A stretch of 64,000 nucleotides of DNA from Williamsia serinedens (GTDB taxonomy: Bacteria; Actinomycetota; Actinomycetes; Mycobacteriales; Mycobacteriaceae). The first letter of the stretch is position 1, and every line of letters begins with the position of its first letter. The translations under genes and the position numbers were made by a program. Location: the NCBI RefSeq assembly GCF_024171725.1, contig NZ_JAMTCG010000001.1, forward strand, positions 186,001 to 250,000, in the 5' to 3' direction. The notes beneath the pieces are model-generated. The model had not been told where the DNA came from. It made no database searches and saw nothing but the letters and a program-made list of their open reading frames with translations. Positions 50,106-64,000 of the stretch are shown piece after piece.

Positions 50106-50858
50106 GTGTCGGAGATGGTCGGGCTGCGAGTGCGACTGGTGGCCCACAGCGCGTTCCTCCCACCCGCCGACGTCGACTGGGAGACCGACGCCGCGGACGG
50201 CGAGGCGCTCGTCGAGTTCGCCGGCCGCGCCTGCTACCAGAGTTGGGACAAGCCGAACCCCCGCACCGCGACCAACGCGGGCTATCTGCGCCACATCCTC
50301 GAGGTCGGACACCTGTCGCTGCTCGAACACGCGACCGCGACGTTCTACATCACCGGCATCTCGCGGTCCTGCACGCACGAACTCATCCGGCACCGCCACT
50401 TCTCGTACTCGCAGCTGTCGCAGCGCTTCGTCCCCGAACACGACAGCAATGTGGTCTGCCCGCCGGCGGTGGAGGGTGACCCGGAACTCGAGGCGCTGTT
50501 CGCCGCGGCGACCGACGCGTCCCGGGCTGCGTACACCGAGTTGCTCGCCGCGCTGGAGGCGAAGTTCGCCGACGTCCCGAACGCGATCCTGCGACGCAAG
50601 CAGGCCCGTCAGGCGGCGCGGTCGGTGCTGCCGAACGCGACCGAGACGAAGATCGTCGTCACGGGCAACTACCGGGCCTGGCGGCACTTCGTCGGGATGC
50701 GCGCCACCGAGCACGCCGACGTCGAGATCCGCCACCTCGCGGTGGAGTGCCTCCGACACCTCACCGAGCTCGCGCCGACCGTCTTCGGTGACTTCGAGAT
50801 CGGGACCCTCGCCGACGGGACCGAGGTCGCGACCTCCCCCTACGTCGTCGACGCCTGA
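50106..50858 (+). CDS. thyX: Flavin-dependent thymidylate synthase ThyX
   Basis: FAD/NADPH-dependent synthesis of dTMP. It has 250 residues with the signature [14 protein letters not shown] (RHRxxSxxSxR type), [14 protein letters not shown] and [11 protein letters not shown] 50106 was chosen as nearest in-frame start to the family N terminus. It coexists with thyA, as in mycobacteria, and is followed by dapA. Confidence 0.96.
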   Translation: MSEMVGLRVRLVAHSAFLPPADVDWETDAADGEALVEFAGRACYQSWDKPNPRTATNAGYLRHILEVGHLSLLEHATATFYITGISRSCTHELIRHRHFSYSQLSQRFVPEHDSNVVCPPAVEGDPELEALFAAATDASRAAYTELLAALEAKFADVPNAILRRKQARQAARSVLPNATETKIVVTGNYRAWRHFVGMRATEHADVEIRHLAVECLRHLTELAPTVFGDFEIGTLADGTEVATSPYVVDA

Positions 50859-50879
50859 CGGTCCCGGACGCGCGGCTGA

Positions 50880-53905
<3,026 letters not shown>

Positions 53906-53940
53906 CGTCCACCGCGCTCACCGGCCGATAGTCTCGGACC

Positions 53941-54561
53941 ATGAGCGCTGTCGCCGACGAACGAGCTGCCCTCGCCGCCACCTTCCGGGAGACGGCGCCC
54001 GACGCGCCCACCCTCTGCTCGGGGTGGGCCACCCGGGACCTCTTGGCGCATCTCGTCGTCCGGGAGAGCCGTCCCGACGCCGCCCCCGGGATCGTCGTGC
54101 CGTTCCTGTCCGGGTACACCGACCGTGTCCAGAACTCGTACGCGCGCGGCGACTACGCCGCGCTGGTCGACCGGTTCGCGGGCGGGCCGCCCTGGTGGTC
54201 GCCGTTCCGGCTGGTCGAGGGTCTGGCCAACACGGCCGAGTTCTTCGTCCACCACGAGGACGTGCGGCGTGCGATCGACGGCTGGGAGCCACGCACCCTG
54301 CCGCCTGCGCTCCGGGATGCGCTGCTGACCACCCTGAAGAGGGTCGCGAAGCCCACGTTGCGGTCCGTGCCGGCGCGGGTGACGCTCGTCGACCCGCAGG
54401 CAGGTGAGTTGGTCACCACCGGGGCCGGCCCGACGGTCACCGTCACCGGCGACGTCGGTGAGCTGGTCGTCTTCTGCTTTGGGCGGGATGCCGCCCGGCT
54501 CGACATCGACGGTGCCGCCGACGTCGTCGACGCGGTGCGGGGTGCGTCCCGCGGGATCTGA
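53941..54561 (+). CDS. TIGR03085 family (DinB-like, putative metal-binding) protein
   Basis: A 206-residue protein: N-terminal MDMPI/DinB-like four-helix part (CSGWATRDLLAHLVVRES; His ligands in EFFVHHEDVRR) and a small C-terminal SCP-like domain. Function unknown; a mycothiol-linked role is known for some relatives only. A TAGTCT box (53929-53934) lies 6 bases before the ATG. Confidence 0.78.
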   Translation: MSAVADERAALAATFRETAPDAPTLCSGWATRDLLAHLVVRESRPDAAPGIVVPFLSGYTDRVQNSYARGDYAALVDRFAGGPPWWSPFRLVEGLANTAEFFVHHEDVRRAIDGWEPRTLPPALRDALLTTLKRVAKPTLRSVPARVTLVDPQAGELVTTGAGPTVTVTGDVGELVVFCFGRDAARLDIDGAADVVDAVRGASRGI

Positions 54562-54671
54562 GGGTTCCCGGCGACGTCCGCCGCGTCGCACATCACGAAA
54601 CAGACACACCGCCCGTGTGACCGGTGAGGTGGACGGGGCTTCTGTGACGGATGCGGTTTATCCTGAGCGGC

Positions 54672-57515
<2,844 letters not shown>

Positions 57516-57576
57516 CCGACTCGTCCGAAAGCCCCGCCCTCTGACCTGCGACGATGCACGCGTGACAAACCAAAGG

Positions 57577-57582
57577 TAAAGT
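57577..57582 (+). promoter_or_regulatory. -10 element upstream of the terC riboswitch
   Basis: TAAAGT. Transcription from about 57589 would begin exactly at the riboswitch aptamer. The -35 is poor. Confidence 0.5.
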
Positions 57583-57589
57583 GGTCTTT

Positions 57590-57728
57590 GCTTTCGAGGG
57601 GAGTATCCCTGTCGCGGCAGTCTCGTCAATACGTTCAGCGGTCGCACCGGTGCGGATCATCGGTGTGTGCCCCTGTTCCGGGATGTCGGCCCGATCGCTG
57701 ATCGGGTGGGAGAGACCTCTGGCGCCCT
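57590..57728 (+). ncRNA. yybP-ykoY family (Mn2+) riboswitch
   Basis: The 5' part carries GAGGGGAGTA (57596-57605) and the 3' part GGGAGAGACCTC (near 57708-57719), with CGTCAATACG between, the conserved boxes of this class. P1 can form from GAGG (57596-57599) and CCTC (57716-57719). It sits in the 240-base leader of a TerC-family gene, the best-known target of this riboswitch. Known members bind Mn2+ and turn the downstream gene on. Confidence 0.85.
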
Positions 57729-57755
57729 TGCATGGAGAGCTGGAGGAATCCTGTC

Positions 57756-58787
57756 GTGAACGTGTCCCTGACCGTCTGGTTGGTCACCATCGTGGTGATC
57801 ATCGGACTGTTCGTCTTCGACTTCTTCGCCCACGTCCGTACGCCACACGCCCCCTCGTTGAAGGAGTCGGGGTCGTGGTCGGCGGTCTACATCGCCCTCG
57901 CCCTGGTGTTCGGCGGGTTCATCTGGTGGCAGTACGGCGGCACGTACGGCGGTGAGTACTACGCCGGCTTCGTCACCGAGAAGGCACTGTCGGTCGACAA
58001 CCTCTTCGTCTTCGTCATCATCATGGCGAAGTTCGCGGTGCCCCGGGAGTACCAGCAGAAGGTGCTGCTTCTCGGCATCGTGATGGCGCTGGTGATGCGC
58101 GGCGCGTTCATCGCGGTCGGCGCGGCGGCCATCAACGCCTACAGCTGGGTGTTCTACCTGTTCGGCGCGTTCCTCATCTACACGGCGGTCAAGCTCATCC
58201 GTGAGGCCACCTCCCACGAGGAGGAGGACGACGAGGCCGACAGCGCCATCATGAAGTTCGTCAAGAAGTACCTGCGCACCACCGACGAGTACAACCGCGA
58301 CAAGCTGTTCACCAAGATCAACGGCAAGCGTCTCGCGACCCCGATGCTCATGGTGCTCATCGTCATCGGCTTCACCGACGTGCTGTTCGCGCTCGACTCG
58401 ATCCCGGCCATCTACGGTCTGACGACCGAGCCCTACATCGTGTTCACCGCCAACGCGTTCGCGTTGATGGGTCTGCGTCAGCTGTTCTTCCTGCTCGACG
58501 GACTGCTCGACAAGCTGGTCTACCTCTCGTGGGGCCTGTCGATCATCCTCGGCTTCATCGGCGTCAAGCTGGTGCTGCACGCGCTGCACGAGAACACCCT
58601 GCCGTTCGTCAACGGTGGCGAGCACGTGACCGTCCCGGAGATCTCGACGGGTCTGTCGCTGAGCGTCATCCTCGGCGTCCTCGTGATCACCACCGTCGCC
58701 AGCCTGGTGAAGTCCAGGAAGGACTCGGGCGGCACCGGGGGGACCCCCGCGGTGGCCGAGTCGACCACGGCGACGTCGGACACGTAG
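57756..58787 (+). CDS. TerC family membrane protein (metal exporter)
   Basis: Inner-membrane protein of 343 residues with about 9 hydrophobic helices and the TerC acidic motifs (EKALSVDNLFVF; DVLFALDSIPA). Relatives such as Alx, MeeF/MeeY and TerC move Mn2+ out or load it on exported enzymes. GTG 57756 has GGAGG 9 bases upstream and is preferred over ATG 57732. The riboswitch in front makes manganese export the leading hypothesis. Confidence 0.9.
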   Translation: MNVSLTVWLVTIVVIIGLFVFDFFAHVRTPHAPSLKESGSWSAVYIALALVFGGFIWWQYGGTYGGEYYAGFVTEKALSVDNLFVFVIIMAKFAVPREYQQKVLLLGIVMALVMRGAFIAVGAAAINAYSWVFYLFGAFLIYTAVKLIREATSHEEEDDEADSAIMKFVKKYLRTTDEYNRDKLFTKINGKRLATPMLMVLIVIGFTDVLFALDSIPAIYGLTTEPYIVFTANAFALMGLRQLFFLLDGLLDKLVYLSWGLSIILGFIGVKLVLHALHENTLPFVNGGEHVTVPEISTGLSLSVILGVLVITTVASLVKSRKDSGGTGGTPAVAESTTATSDT

Positions 58788-58797
58788 TCACACCGGT

Positions 58798-58827
58798 GCT
58801 CGCGGCCCTCAGTCGAGGGTCGCGAGC
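58798..58827. terminator. Strong bidirectional terminator between terC and argA
   Basis: Outer arms GCTCGCG (58798-58804) and CGCGAGC (58821-58827), one G-T pair, inner arms CCCTC (58806-58810) and GAGGG (58815-58819), 4-base loop: 13 pairs in all. The argA stop is inside. Confidence 0.7.
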
Positions 58828-59345
58828 ATCCGCGTGTTCCCGAGGGTGTTCGGCTTGACGTAGCTCAGGTCGAGGAACTCCGCGACGCCCGCGTCGTAGG
58901 ACCGGCACATCTCCTCGTACACCTCGGCGGTGACGGGGGTCCCGTCGATCTCGGCGAACCCGTGCCGCCCGAAGAAGTCGGTCTCGAAGGTGAGCACGAA
59001 CACTCGGGTCAGCTGCAGGTCGCGCGCACACGCCATCAACTTCTCGACGATGCGGTGACCGATGCCGCGCCCGACGTAGGAGGTGTCGACGGCGACGGTG
59101 CGCACCTCACCGAGATCGGCCCACAGGACGTGCAGCGCACCGCATCCCACGACCACCCCGTCGATCTCGGCCACCCAGAACTCCTGGACCGCCTCGTAGA
59201 GGGTCACCAGGTTCTTCTCCAGCAGGATGCGACCGGCGTACATGTCGACGATCTGCTTGATCCGCGCGACATCCGAGGTGCGGGCGCGTCGGACGACGAC
59301 CTCACCGGCACCCGGCGCGCGCGGACGCGGCTCGTCGTCTGCCAT
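58809..59345 (-). CDS. argA: N-acetylglutamate synthase (GNAT type)
   Basis: Arginine pathway entry enzyme of the short mycobacterial kind (Rv2747-like), 178 residues, one GNAT domain: RRARTSDVARIKQIVD, acetyl-CoA loop VGRGIGHRIVEKLM, and FFGRHGFAEID. It lacks the kinase-like domain of E. coli ArgA. A TACTGT box lies 7 bases upstream of ATG 59345, so it is probably leaderless. It is divergent from the pgsA transcript. Confidence 0.88.
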   Translation of the reverse strand: MADDEPRPRAPGAGEVVVRRARTSDVARIKQIVDMYAGRILLEKNLVTLYEAVQEFWVAEIDGVVVGCGALHVLWADLGEVRTVAVDTSYVGRGIGHRIVEKLMACARDLQLTRVFVLTFETDFFGRHGFAEIDGTPVTAEVYEEMCRSYDAGVAEFLDLSYVKPNTLGNTRMLATLD

Positions 59346-59396
59346 GCGCGACACAGTAATCGGTGACCTGCACGGTGACCGTGCCCGACCGGCCGA

Positions 59397-59402
59397 TAGT
59401 GT
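59397..59402 (+). promoter_or_regulatory. -10 element of pgsA and its upstream short ORF
   Basis: TAGTGT ending 7 bases before GTG 59410, the spacing of leaderless starts in this window. Confidence 0.45.
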
Positions 59403-59409
59403 CGTCGCC

Positions 59410-59496
59410 GTGGGTGACGCGCGACACGGGACCGTCTCGCGGTGTCGCCGTGCCCGTGCGGCGACGCGCCCGGCGGCAGCAGGACCGCGGCGATGA
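59410..59496 (+). CDS. Putative leaderless 28-residue ORF coupled to pgsA
   Basis: GTG at 59410 lies at the predicted transcription start. The frame runs MGDARHGTVSRCRRARAATR and ends at TGA 59494-59496, which overlaps the pgsA ATG (59493) in an ATGA junction. The peptide is basic with one Cys. No homology can be claimed. It may be a translated leader that controls pgsA translation; chance is possible in such GC-rich DNA. Confidence 0.35.
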   Translation: MGDARHGTVSRCRRARAATRPAAAGPRR

Positions 59497-60158
59497 CCGA
59501 GCGCATGCGCGACTCGCTGCGCGCCAGGCACGACGACCCGATCACGGACCCGGTCAGCGACGTCCCCGTCGTCAACCTGGCCAACGCGCTGACGGTCTTC
59601 CGCATCGCCCTCGTGCCCGTCTTCCTGGTGACGCTGTTCTGGGACGGCGGCCACGACACGCTCTGGCGGGTGATCGCGTGGGCGGTGTTCGCCGTCGCCG
59701 CGGTGACCGATCAGGTGGACGGCCGCATCGCCCGCAGCCGCGGGCTGGTCACCGACTTCGGGAAGATGGCCGACCCGATCGCCGACAAGGCGCTGATCGG
59801 TGCGGCACTCGTCGGCCTGTCGGTCCTCCACGACCTGGCCTGGTGGGTCACCGTCGTGATCATCGTCCGCGAGCTCGGCGTCACCGGACTGCGGTTCTGG
59901 GTGCTGAGGCACGCGGTCATCCCCGCCAGCCGCGGCGGCAAGCTGAAGACCCTGCTGCAGGCGGTGGCGATCGGTCTCTACATCCTGCCTCTGCCGGGGC
60001 CCGTGCACTGGGCCGCGGTGGTCGTCATGGCCGCCGCGATCGTGATGACGATCGTGACCGGGCTCGACTACGTCTGGCAGGCGCTGCGCGTCCGGTCCGC
60101 CGGGCGCCGTCGCGCCGCCGCGGGCACGCGTCCGGCGCCGTCGCCCCGCCGGGACTAG
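59493..60158 (+). CDS. pgsA: CDP-alcohol phosphatidyltransferase (PgsA-type)
   Basis: Integral membrane enzyme of 221 residues, probably making phosphatidylglycerol phosphate from CDP-diacylglycerol. The CDP-OH-P motif is clear: [11 protein letters not shown]...[11 protein letters not shown]. There are about 5-6 helices and a basic C-terminal tail. It corresponds to PgsA3 (Rv2746c), next to clgR. The ATG overlaps the stop of the short upstream ORF. Confidence 0.92.
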   Translation: MTERMRDSLRARHDDPITDPVSDVPVVNLANALTVFRIALVPVFLVTLFWDGGHDTLWRVIAWAVFAVAAVTDQVDGRIARSRGLVTDFGKMADPIADKALIGAALVGLSVLHDLAWWVTVVIIVRELGVTGLRFWVLRHAVIPASRGGKLKTLLQAVAIGLYILPLPGPVHWAAVVVMAAAIVMTIVTGLDYVWQALRVRSAGRRRAAAGTRPAPSPRRD

Positions 60159-60161
60159 AGT
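60156..60161 (+). promoter_or_regulatory. Candidate -10 of clgR
   Basis: TAGAGT overlapping the pgsA stop. Transcription from about 60168 would put the inverted repeat at 60175-60202 at the very 5' end of the mRNA. Confidence 0.4.
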
Positions 60162-60174
60162 CGGCCGGACCCGG

Positions 60175-60202
60175 GGAACGCATCGGGTCGCCCGCGCGTT
60201 CC
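60175..60202. repeat. Inverted repeat upstream of clgR
   Basis: GGAACGC (60175-60181) and GCGTTCC (60196-60202), 14-base spacer. It could be a leader hairpin or an operator. The clgR ATG is 30 bases downstream with a strong AGGAGGA ribosome site. Confidence 0.4.
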
Positions 60203-60231
60203 ACCCGGTGGAGGATCCAGGAGGACCGCAC

Positions 60232-60549
60232 ATGGCAGCGTTGTTACGCGAGGCACTCGGCGACAGTCTCCGTCGCGTGCGCATCGAGCAGGGTCGGACG
60301 CTGCGTCAGGTCTCCACCGACGCCCGCGTGAGTCTGGGGTACCTGTCGGAGATCGAACGTGGCCAGAAAGAGGCGTCCAGTGAGTTGCTGGCGTCGATCT
60401 GCGGCGCCCTGCGGGTGGACATCGGCGACGTCGTGAGCGACGCCGGTGCCGCGATGCGTCGGATCGTCCCCGTCGACGCCCGCATCGACCCCGACACCCG
60501 GGTCGTGATCCCGGCCCCGAGCGAGTCCGGGGCGCTCACCGCGGCCTGA
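60232..60549 (+). CDS. clgR: ClgR, Clp protease gene regulator (XRE/Cro HTH)
   Basis: A 105-residue DNA-binding activator: HTH at about 10-65 ([36 protein letters not shown]), then a short tail. In mycobacteria ClgR activates clp genes and pspA under envelope stress and is itself degraded by Clp. pspA follows 119 bases later with its own TAGATT box (60595-60600). Confidence 0.92.
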   Translation: MAALLREALGDSLRRVRIEQGRTLRQVSTDARVSLGYLSEIERGQKEASSELLASICGALRVDIGDVVSDAGAAMRRIVPVDARIDPDTRVVIPAPSESGALTAA

Positions 60550-60668
60550 CCGCCGCGACCCGCCGGGGTCCGTGTGGGTCGTCATCACTCCCGCTAGATT
60601 GGTGACCACGATGCGGCGCGGGCCCGCGAGGGCCCGCCGACCGCGGCTCATCGAGGACAGGGGCATCC

Positions 60669-61475
60669 ATGCCGAACCCATTCGTCAAGGCCTGGCGCTA
60701 CATGATGGCCTACGGGAACGCCACCATCGACGAGAAGGCCGACCCGAAGATCCAGATCCAGCAGGCCATCGAGGACGCCCAGCGCCAGCACCAGGCGCTG
60801 TCGCAGCAGGCCGCGAACGTGATCGGCAACCAGCGCCAGCTCGAGATGAAGCTCAACCGGCAGCTCGAGGAGGTCGAGAAGCTCAACGCCAACACCCGTC
60901 AGGCGTTGACGCTGGCCGACCAGGCCGCAGGCGCCGGCGATCAGGCCAAGGCCGCCGAGTACACCAACGCCGCCGAGGCGTTCGCCGCCCAGCTGGTCAC
61001 CGCCGAGCAGAGCGTCGAGGACCTCAAGACCCTGCACGACCAGTCGCTGCAGGCCGCCGCCCAGGCGAAGCAGGCCGTCGAGCAGAACTCGATGATGCTG
61101 CAGCAGAAGCTCGCCGAACGGACCAAGCTGCTCTCGCAGCTGGAGCAGGCCAAGATGCAGGAACAGGTGTCGAGCTCGCTGCAGCAGATGAGTGAGCTGT
61201 CCGCGCCCGGCAACACGCCCAGCCTCGAGCAGGTGCGCGACAAGATCGAGCGGCGCTACGCCACGGCGCTGGGCTCGGCGGAGCTGTCCCGCAACACCGT
61301 CGGCGGACGCATGATGGAGGTCCAGCAGGCCTCGGTGCAGATGGCCGGCCACTCACGGCTCGAGCAGATCCGCGCGAACATGAAGGGCGAGTTGCCGTCC
61401 GGATCGGGTGGCACCGCCACACCCGGCATCGAGAGCGGTCGGCCGGACCTCCAGAAGGGCCCCGAGAACGCCTGA
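60669..61475 (+). CDS. pspA: Phage shock protein A homologue (PspA/IM30)
   Basis: Membrane-protecting coiled-coil protein, 268 residues. Helical throughout ([25 protein letters not shown] start, long Gln/Glu/Lys-rich coiled coil to about 220), then a Gly/Ser-rich tail. It is the mycobacterial 35-kDa antigen type. ClgR is the expected activator. The genes that follow pspA in M. tuberculosis (Rv2743c/Rv2742c) are not recognisable here. Confidence 0.93.
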   Translation: MPNPFVKAWRYMMAYGNATIDEKADPKIQIQQAIEDAQRQHQALSQQAANVIGNQRQLEMKLNRQLEEVEKLNANTRQALTLADQAAGAGDQAKAAEYTNAAEAFAAQLVTAEQSVEDLKTLHDQSLQAAAQAKQAVEQNSMMLQQKLAERTKLLSQLEQAKMQEQVSSSLQQMSELSAPGNTPSLEQVRDKIERRYATALGSAELSRNTVGGRMMEVQQASVQMAGHSRLEQIRANMKGELPSGSGGTATPGIESGRPDLQKGPENA

Positions 61476-61617
61476 CGTGGCCGGGGCGGTACCTCCGGGG
61501 AGTCCCTGATCTTCCCCCCGCTTTCGGCGCGCACCGGTGACAGGCGGGGTCGGCTCGGGTGACGCTGAGAGCACGGGTCGACGACCGACGTCGGCCGTGG
61601 ATCTCGGAGGACATGAC

Positions 61618-61797
61618 ATGTGGTGGAAGATCGCACTCGCCGTGGTGGCCGTCTGGCTTCTGTTCGGACTGGTCGTCGCGCTGGTGAAGGGCGTGGCGGC
61701 GCTCGCCGTCATCGCGCTCGTCGTGATCGGCGCGGTCAGCGTCTACCGCTGGGCGACCCGTCCCGCGCGGGACGAGGTGACGAAGACGCCGGTCTGA
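61618..61797 (+). CDS. Small two-helix membrane protein downstream of pspA
   Basis: A 59-residue protein: two adjoining hydrophobic segments (WWKIALAVVAVWLLFGLVVAL; AALAVIALVVIGAVSVY, about residues 2-22 and 27-43) and a short basic/polar tail. ATG 61618 has GGAGG at a good distance (61606-61610). It occupies the place of the Psp membrane partners of mycobacteria but is much smaller. Function unknown. Confidence 0.65.
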   Translation: MWWKIALAVVAVWLLFGLVVALVKGVAALAVIALVVIGAVSVYRWATRPARDEVTKTPV

Positions 61798-61826
61798 GCC
61801 GGCCACGAGCTCGGGAAGGGAGCGGT

Positions 61827-63011
61827 GTGCGGATCGCTCTCGTCGCGGGACCCGATGCCGGACATGCCATCCCAGCCATCGCTCTCGCCCGACGCCTCGC
61901 CGCGGCCGGGGACGACGCGATCGTGTTCACCGGGGAACCATGGCACCGACGCTGGCGTCCCCGGGAGGCGAGCGACGAGCGGGTGACGCTGCTGCCGTTG
62001 CCCGGGCTGGACCGCACCGGTGGCGACGACTCCGACGCGGGGGCGAGACTCTCCGTCCGCGCCGCGCAGATGACGACCGACCTCGTCGGCCCGCTGGGCG
62101 AGCAGGACGTGGACCTCGTCGTCGGCGACGTGATCACCGTGTGCGGGGGATGGGCCGCCGAGACACTCGGTCTGCCGTGGGTCGAGCTCTCGCCGCACCC
62201 TCTCTACGAACCCTCCCGTGGCCTGCCCCCGATCGGCAGCGGCCTGGCACCGGGACGGGGACCGCTCGGGCGCGTACGCGACACGATCATGCGGGCGCTC
62301 ACCGCGCGGTCGCGGGCGACGGGTGAACGACAGCGGGGCGCGGCGCGCGTGTCGATCGGGCTGCCCGCCGCCGCGCCCGGACCGGCGGCGCAGCTGATCG
62401 CGACCCTCCCGGTGCTCGAGCTGCCGCGCCCGGACTGGCCCTCCCGCGCGCACGTCGTCGGGCCGCTGCTGTGGGAGCCGACCGACGAGGAGTTCGCCCC
62501 GCCGGCCGGGGACGGGCCGCTCGTCGTGGTCGCGCCGTCGACCGCGGCCACCGGCGTCACGGACCTCGTGGAGACGGCTCTCGCCGCGCTGGACCCGGAG
62601 GTCACGGGGGTCGGTGTGCGGGTGGTGATCTCGGCCCTCGACGTCGCCGTCGGTGACCTCCCGCCCTGGGCCGTCGCCGGGACCGCACGGCAGGACCGGG
62701 TGCTCGCCGGGGCGTCGGCGGTGGTGTGCGGGGGCGGCCACGGGATGCTGGCGAAGAGTCTCGCCGCGGGCGTCCCCGTCGTCGCCGTGCCCGGGGGTGG
62801 CGACCAGTGGGAGCTCGCGAACCGGGTGCAGCGTGCCGGCGTCGGTGCCTGTGTCCGGCCGCCGGACGTCGCGGCCGTCCGCGCCGCCTGCCTCGCCGTC
62901 CTCGCCGACCCCGGCGTCGCCGCCGGCGCCCGCCGGGCCGCGCTCGGCGCCCGTGACGTCGCCGACCCGGTCGCCGTGTGCCACGCCGTGGTGGGGGAGC
63001 ACCGTTCGTGA
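61827..63011 (+). CDS. MGT-type glycosyltransferase (GT-B fold)
   Basis: A 394-residue enzyme like mycobacterial Rv2739c: N-terminal acceptor domain (VRIALVAGPDAGHAIPAIALARRLAAAGDD) and C-terminal nucleotide-sugar domain with CGGGHGMLAKSLAAGVPVVAVPGGGDQWELANRV, the UDP-glycosyltransferase block. Donor and acceptor unknown. GTG 61827 has the ribosome site GGGAAGGGA. Confidence 0.87.
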   Translation: MRIALVAGPDAGHAIPAIALARRLAAAGDDAIVFTGEPWHRRWRPREASDERVTLLPLPGLDRTGGDDSDAGARLSVRAAQMTTDLVGPLGEQDVDLVVGDVITVCGGWAAETLGLPWVELSPHPLYEPSRGLPPIGSGLAPGRGPLGRVRDTIMRALTARSRATGERQRGAARVSIGLPAAAPGPAAQLIATLPVLELPRPDWPSRAHVVGPLLWEPTDEEFAPPAGDGPLVVVAPSTAATGVTDLVETALAALDPEVTGVGVRVVISALDVAVGDLPPWAVAGTARQDRVLAGASAVVCGGGHGMLAKSLAAGVPVVAVPGGGDQWELANRVQRAGVGACVRPPDVAAVRAACLAVLADPGVAAGARRAALGARDVADPVAVCHAVVGEHRS

Positions 63012-63030
63012 TGGCTAGGCTCGGGAGTCG

Positions 63031-63225
63031 ATGCGCCTCACCGAGTTCACCGAGCTGATGTACACCGAGTTCGGATCCGTCGCCGCCGAGTCCATGCTCC
63101 GCGACCACGTCTTCGTCGAGTTCGACAACCGCACGGGTGCCCGCGCGCTCGACGACGGCGTCGACCCGAAGGCCGTCTGGCAGGCCTACTGCCGCGAGTT
63201 CGACGTCCCCCGCGACCGCTGGTGA
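63031..63225 (+). CDS. DUF3046 protein
   Basis: A 64-residue cytoplasmic protein, full length for the family, beginning MRLTEFTELMYTEFGS and with DPKAVWQAYCREFDVP. It is conserved just upstream of recA in actinobacteria; function unknown. A TAGGCT box (63016-63021) is 9 bases before the ATG. Confidence 0.85.
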   Translation: MRLTEFTELMYTEFGSVAAESMLRDHVFVEFDNRTGARALDDGVDPKAVWQAYCREFDVPRDRW

Positions 63226-63262
63226 CGCCCTGCCGACACGCCCGGCGTGTCGGTACGGGCGT

Positions 63263-63276
63263 CGAACACGTGTTCG
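63263..63276. promoter_or_regulatory. LexA (SOS) box of recA
   Basis: CGAACAC-GTGTTCG, a perfect palindrome matching the actinobacterial LexA consensus TCGAAC-N4-GTTCGA except the last base. A TAGTCT -10 follows at 63280-63285. Confidence 0.85.
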
Positions 63277-63366
63277 GGATAGTCTGACGTCGTTCGATCG
63301 CGCAGCGCCGGCGGGCATCCACAGATGTCCGCCGTCCACAGCCCCCGGCCCCGACGAGACCGTCGT

Positions 63367-63388
63367 TGTCGGAGGCAGGCCCTAGCGT
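63367..63388 (+). promoter_or_regulatory. PafBC-type (LexA-independent) promoter of recA
   Basis: TGTCGGAG (63367-63374), 8-base spacer, TAGCGT (63383-63388). It differs from the mycobacterial RecA-NDp/PafBC consensus TGTCRGTG-N8-TANNNT at one base. Confidence 0.75.
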
Positions 63389-63445
63389 GACGCGCATCGA
63401 GAAGCACCGGCTCGCCGACGGGCCGCACGAGACGCGAGGAGCATC

Positions 63446-64000
<555 letters not shown>

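Noticed and set aside
46631-50858. Presence of both ThyA and ThyX as an anomaly
   Set aside because: The same pair in the same neighbourhood is standard in mycobacteria.
63226-63445. Possible short gene between DUF3046 and recA
   Set aside because: The space is filled by the LexA box, two promoters and the recA leader. Frames there lack a start with a ribosome site or any motif.

Overview
The window is one continuous piece of a high-GC actinobacterial chromosome, about 70% G+C by eye. It comes from the Mycobacteriales, most likely Gordonia, Williamsia or a close relative (inference). The housekeeping gene order matches what I recall of the Mycobacterium tuberculosis Rv2847c-Rv2737c region, run in the opposite direction: cobA, efpA, proS, two ferritin-like proteins, rimP-nusA-ylxR-infB-rbfA-nrnA-MATE, a metallophosphoesterase, pptT, truB, mntR, ribF, rpsO, pnp, an M16 peptidase, ald/aldR, dapB, thyA-dfrA, thyX-dapA-rnj, ftsK, argA, pgsA, clgR-pspA and recA. 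Both edge genes, cobA and recA, are cut by the window ends.

Layout. 1-5.9 kb: porphyrin methylation, drug efflux, prolyl-tRNA synthetase and a ferritin-like lipoprotein pair. 6.1-16.7 kb: the transcription/translation operon, ending in pptT and truB. 16.7-22.9 kb: MntR-type regulator, flavin kinase, S15, PNPase and processing peptidase, with several structured leaders. 23-25.6 kb: a stand-alone A-PCP-TE synthetase of visibly lower G+C, with no obvious biosynthetic partner. 25.6-30.9 kb: amino-acid permease, a cNMP/CBS/DUF294 signalling protein, and alanine dehydrogenase with its divergent Lrp regulator.

30.9-42.9 kb holds an accessory catabolic locus that can take choline to glycine. Choline oxidase and betaine-aldehyde dehydrogenase make betaine. 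A Rieske oxygenase, served by a separate Rieske ferredoxin and FAD reductase, demethylates it. Dimethylglycine oxidase and monomeric sarcosine oxidase finish the route. An IclR regulator sits between the two arms, and I find three 17-bp palindromes with identical arms (GTTGC-N7-GCAAC) at the two promoter regions.

42.9-54.6 kb: lysine and thymidylate biosynthesis, a YcaQ-like glycosylase, a secreted phosphatase, a DUF222-HNH protein facing a small winged-helix protein, and RNase J. 54.6-64 kb: FtsK; a TerC transporter under a yybP-ykoY (manganese) riboswitch; ArgA; PgsA behind a leaderless short ORF; a simplified ClgR-PspA stress locus; a glycosyltransferase; and recA with a LexA box and a PafBC-type promoter.

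Regulation visible in the DNA: many genes start 5-9 bases after a TANNNT element, which suggests leaderless transcripts, and many operon neighbours overlap by four bases (ATGA/GTGA). Five convergent gene pairs put one or both stop codons inside a hairpin. I found no rRNA, tRNA, CRISPR array, insertion sequence or prophage.
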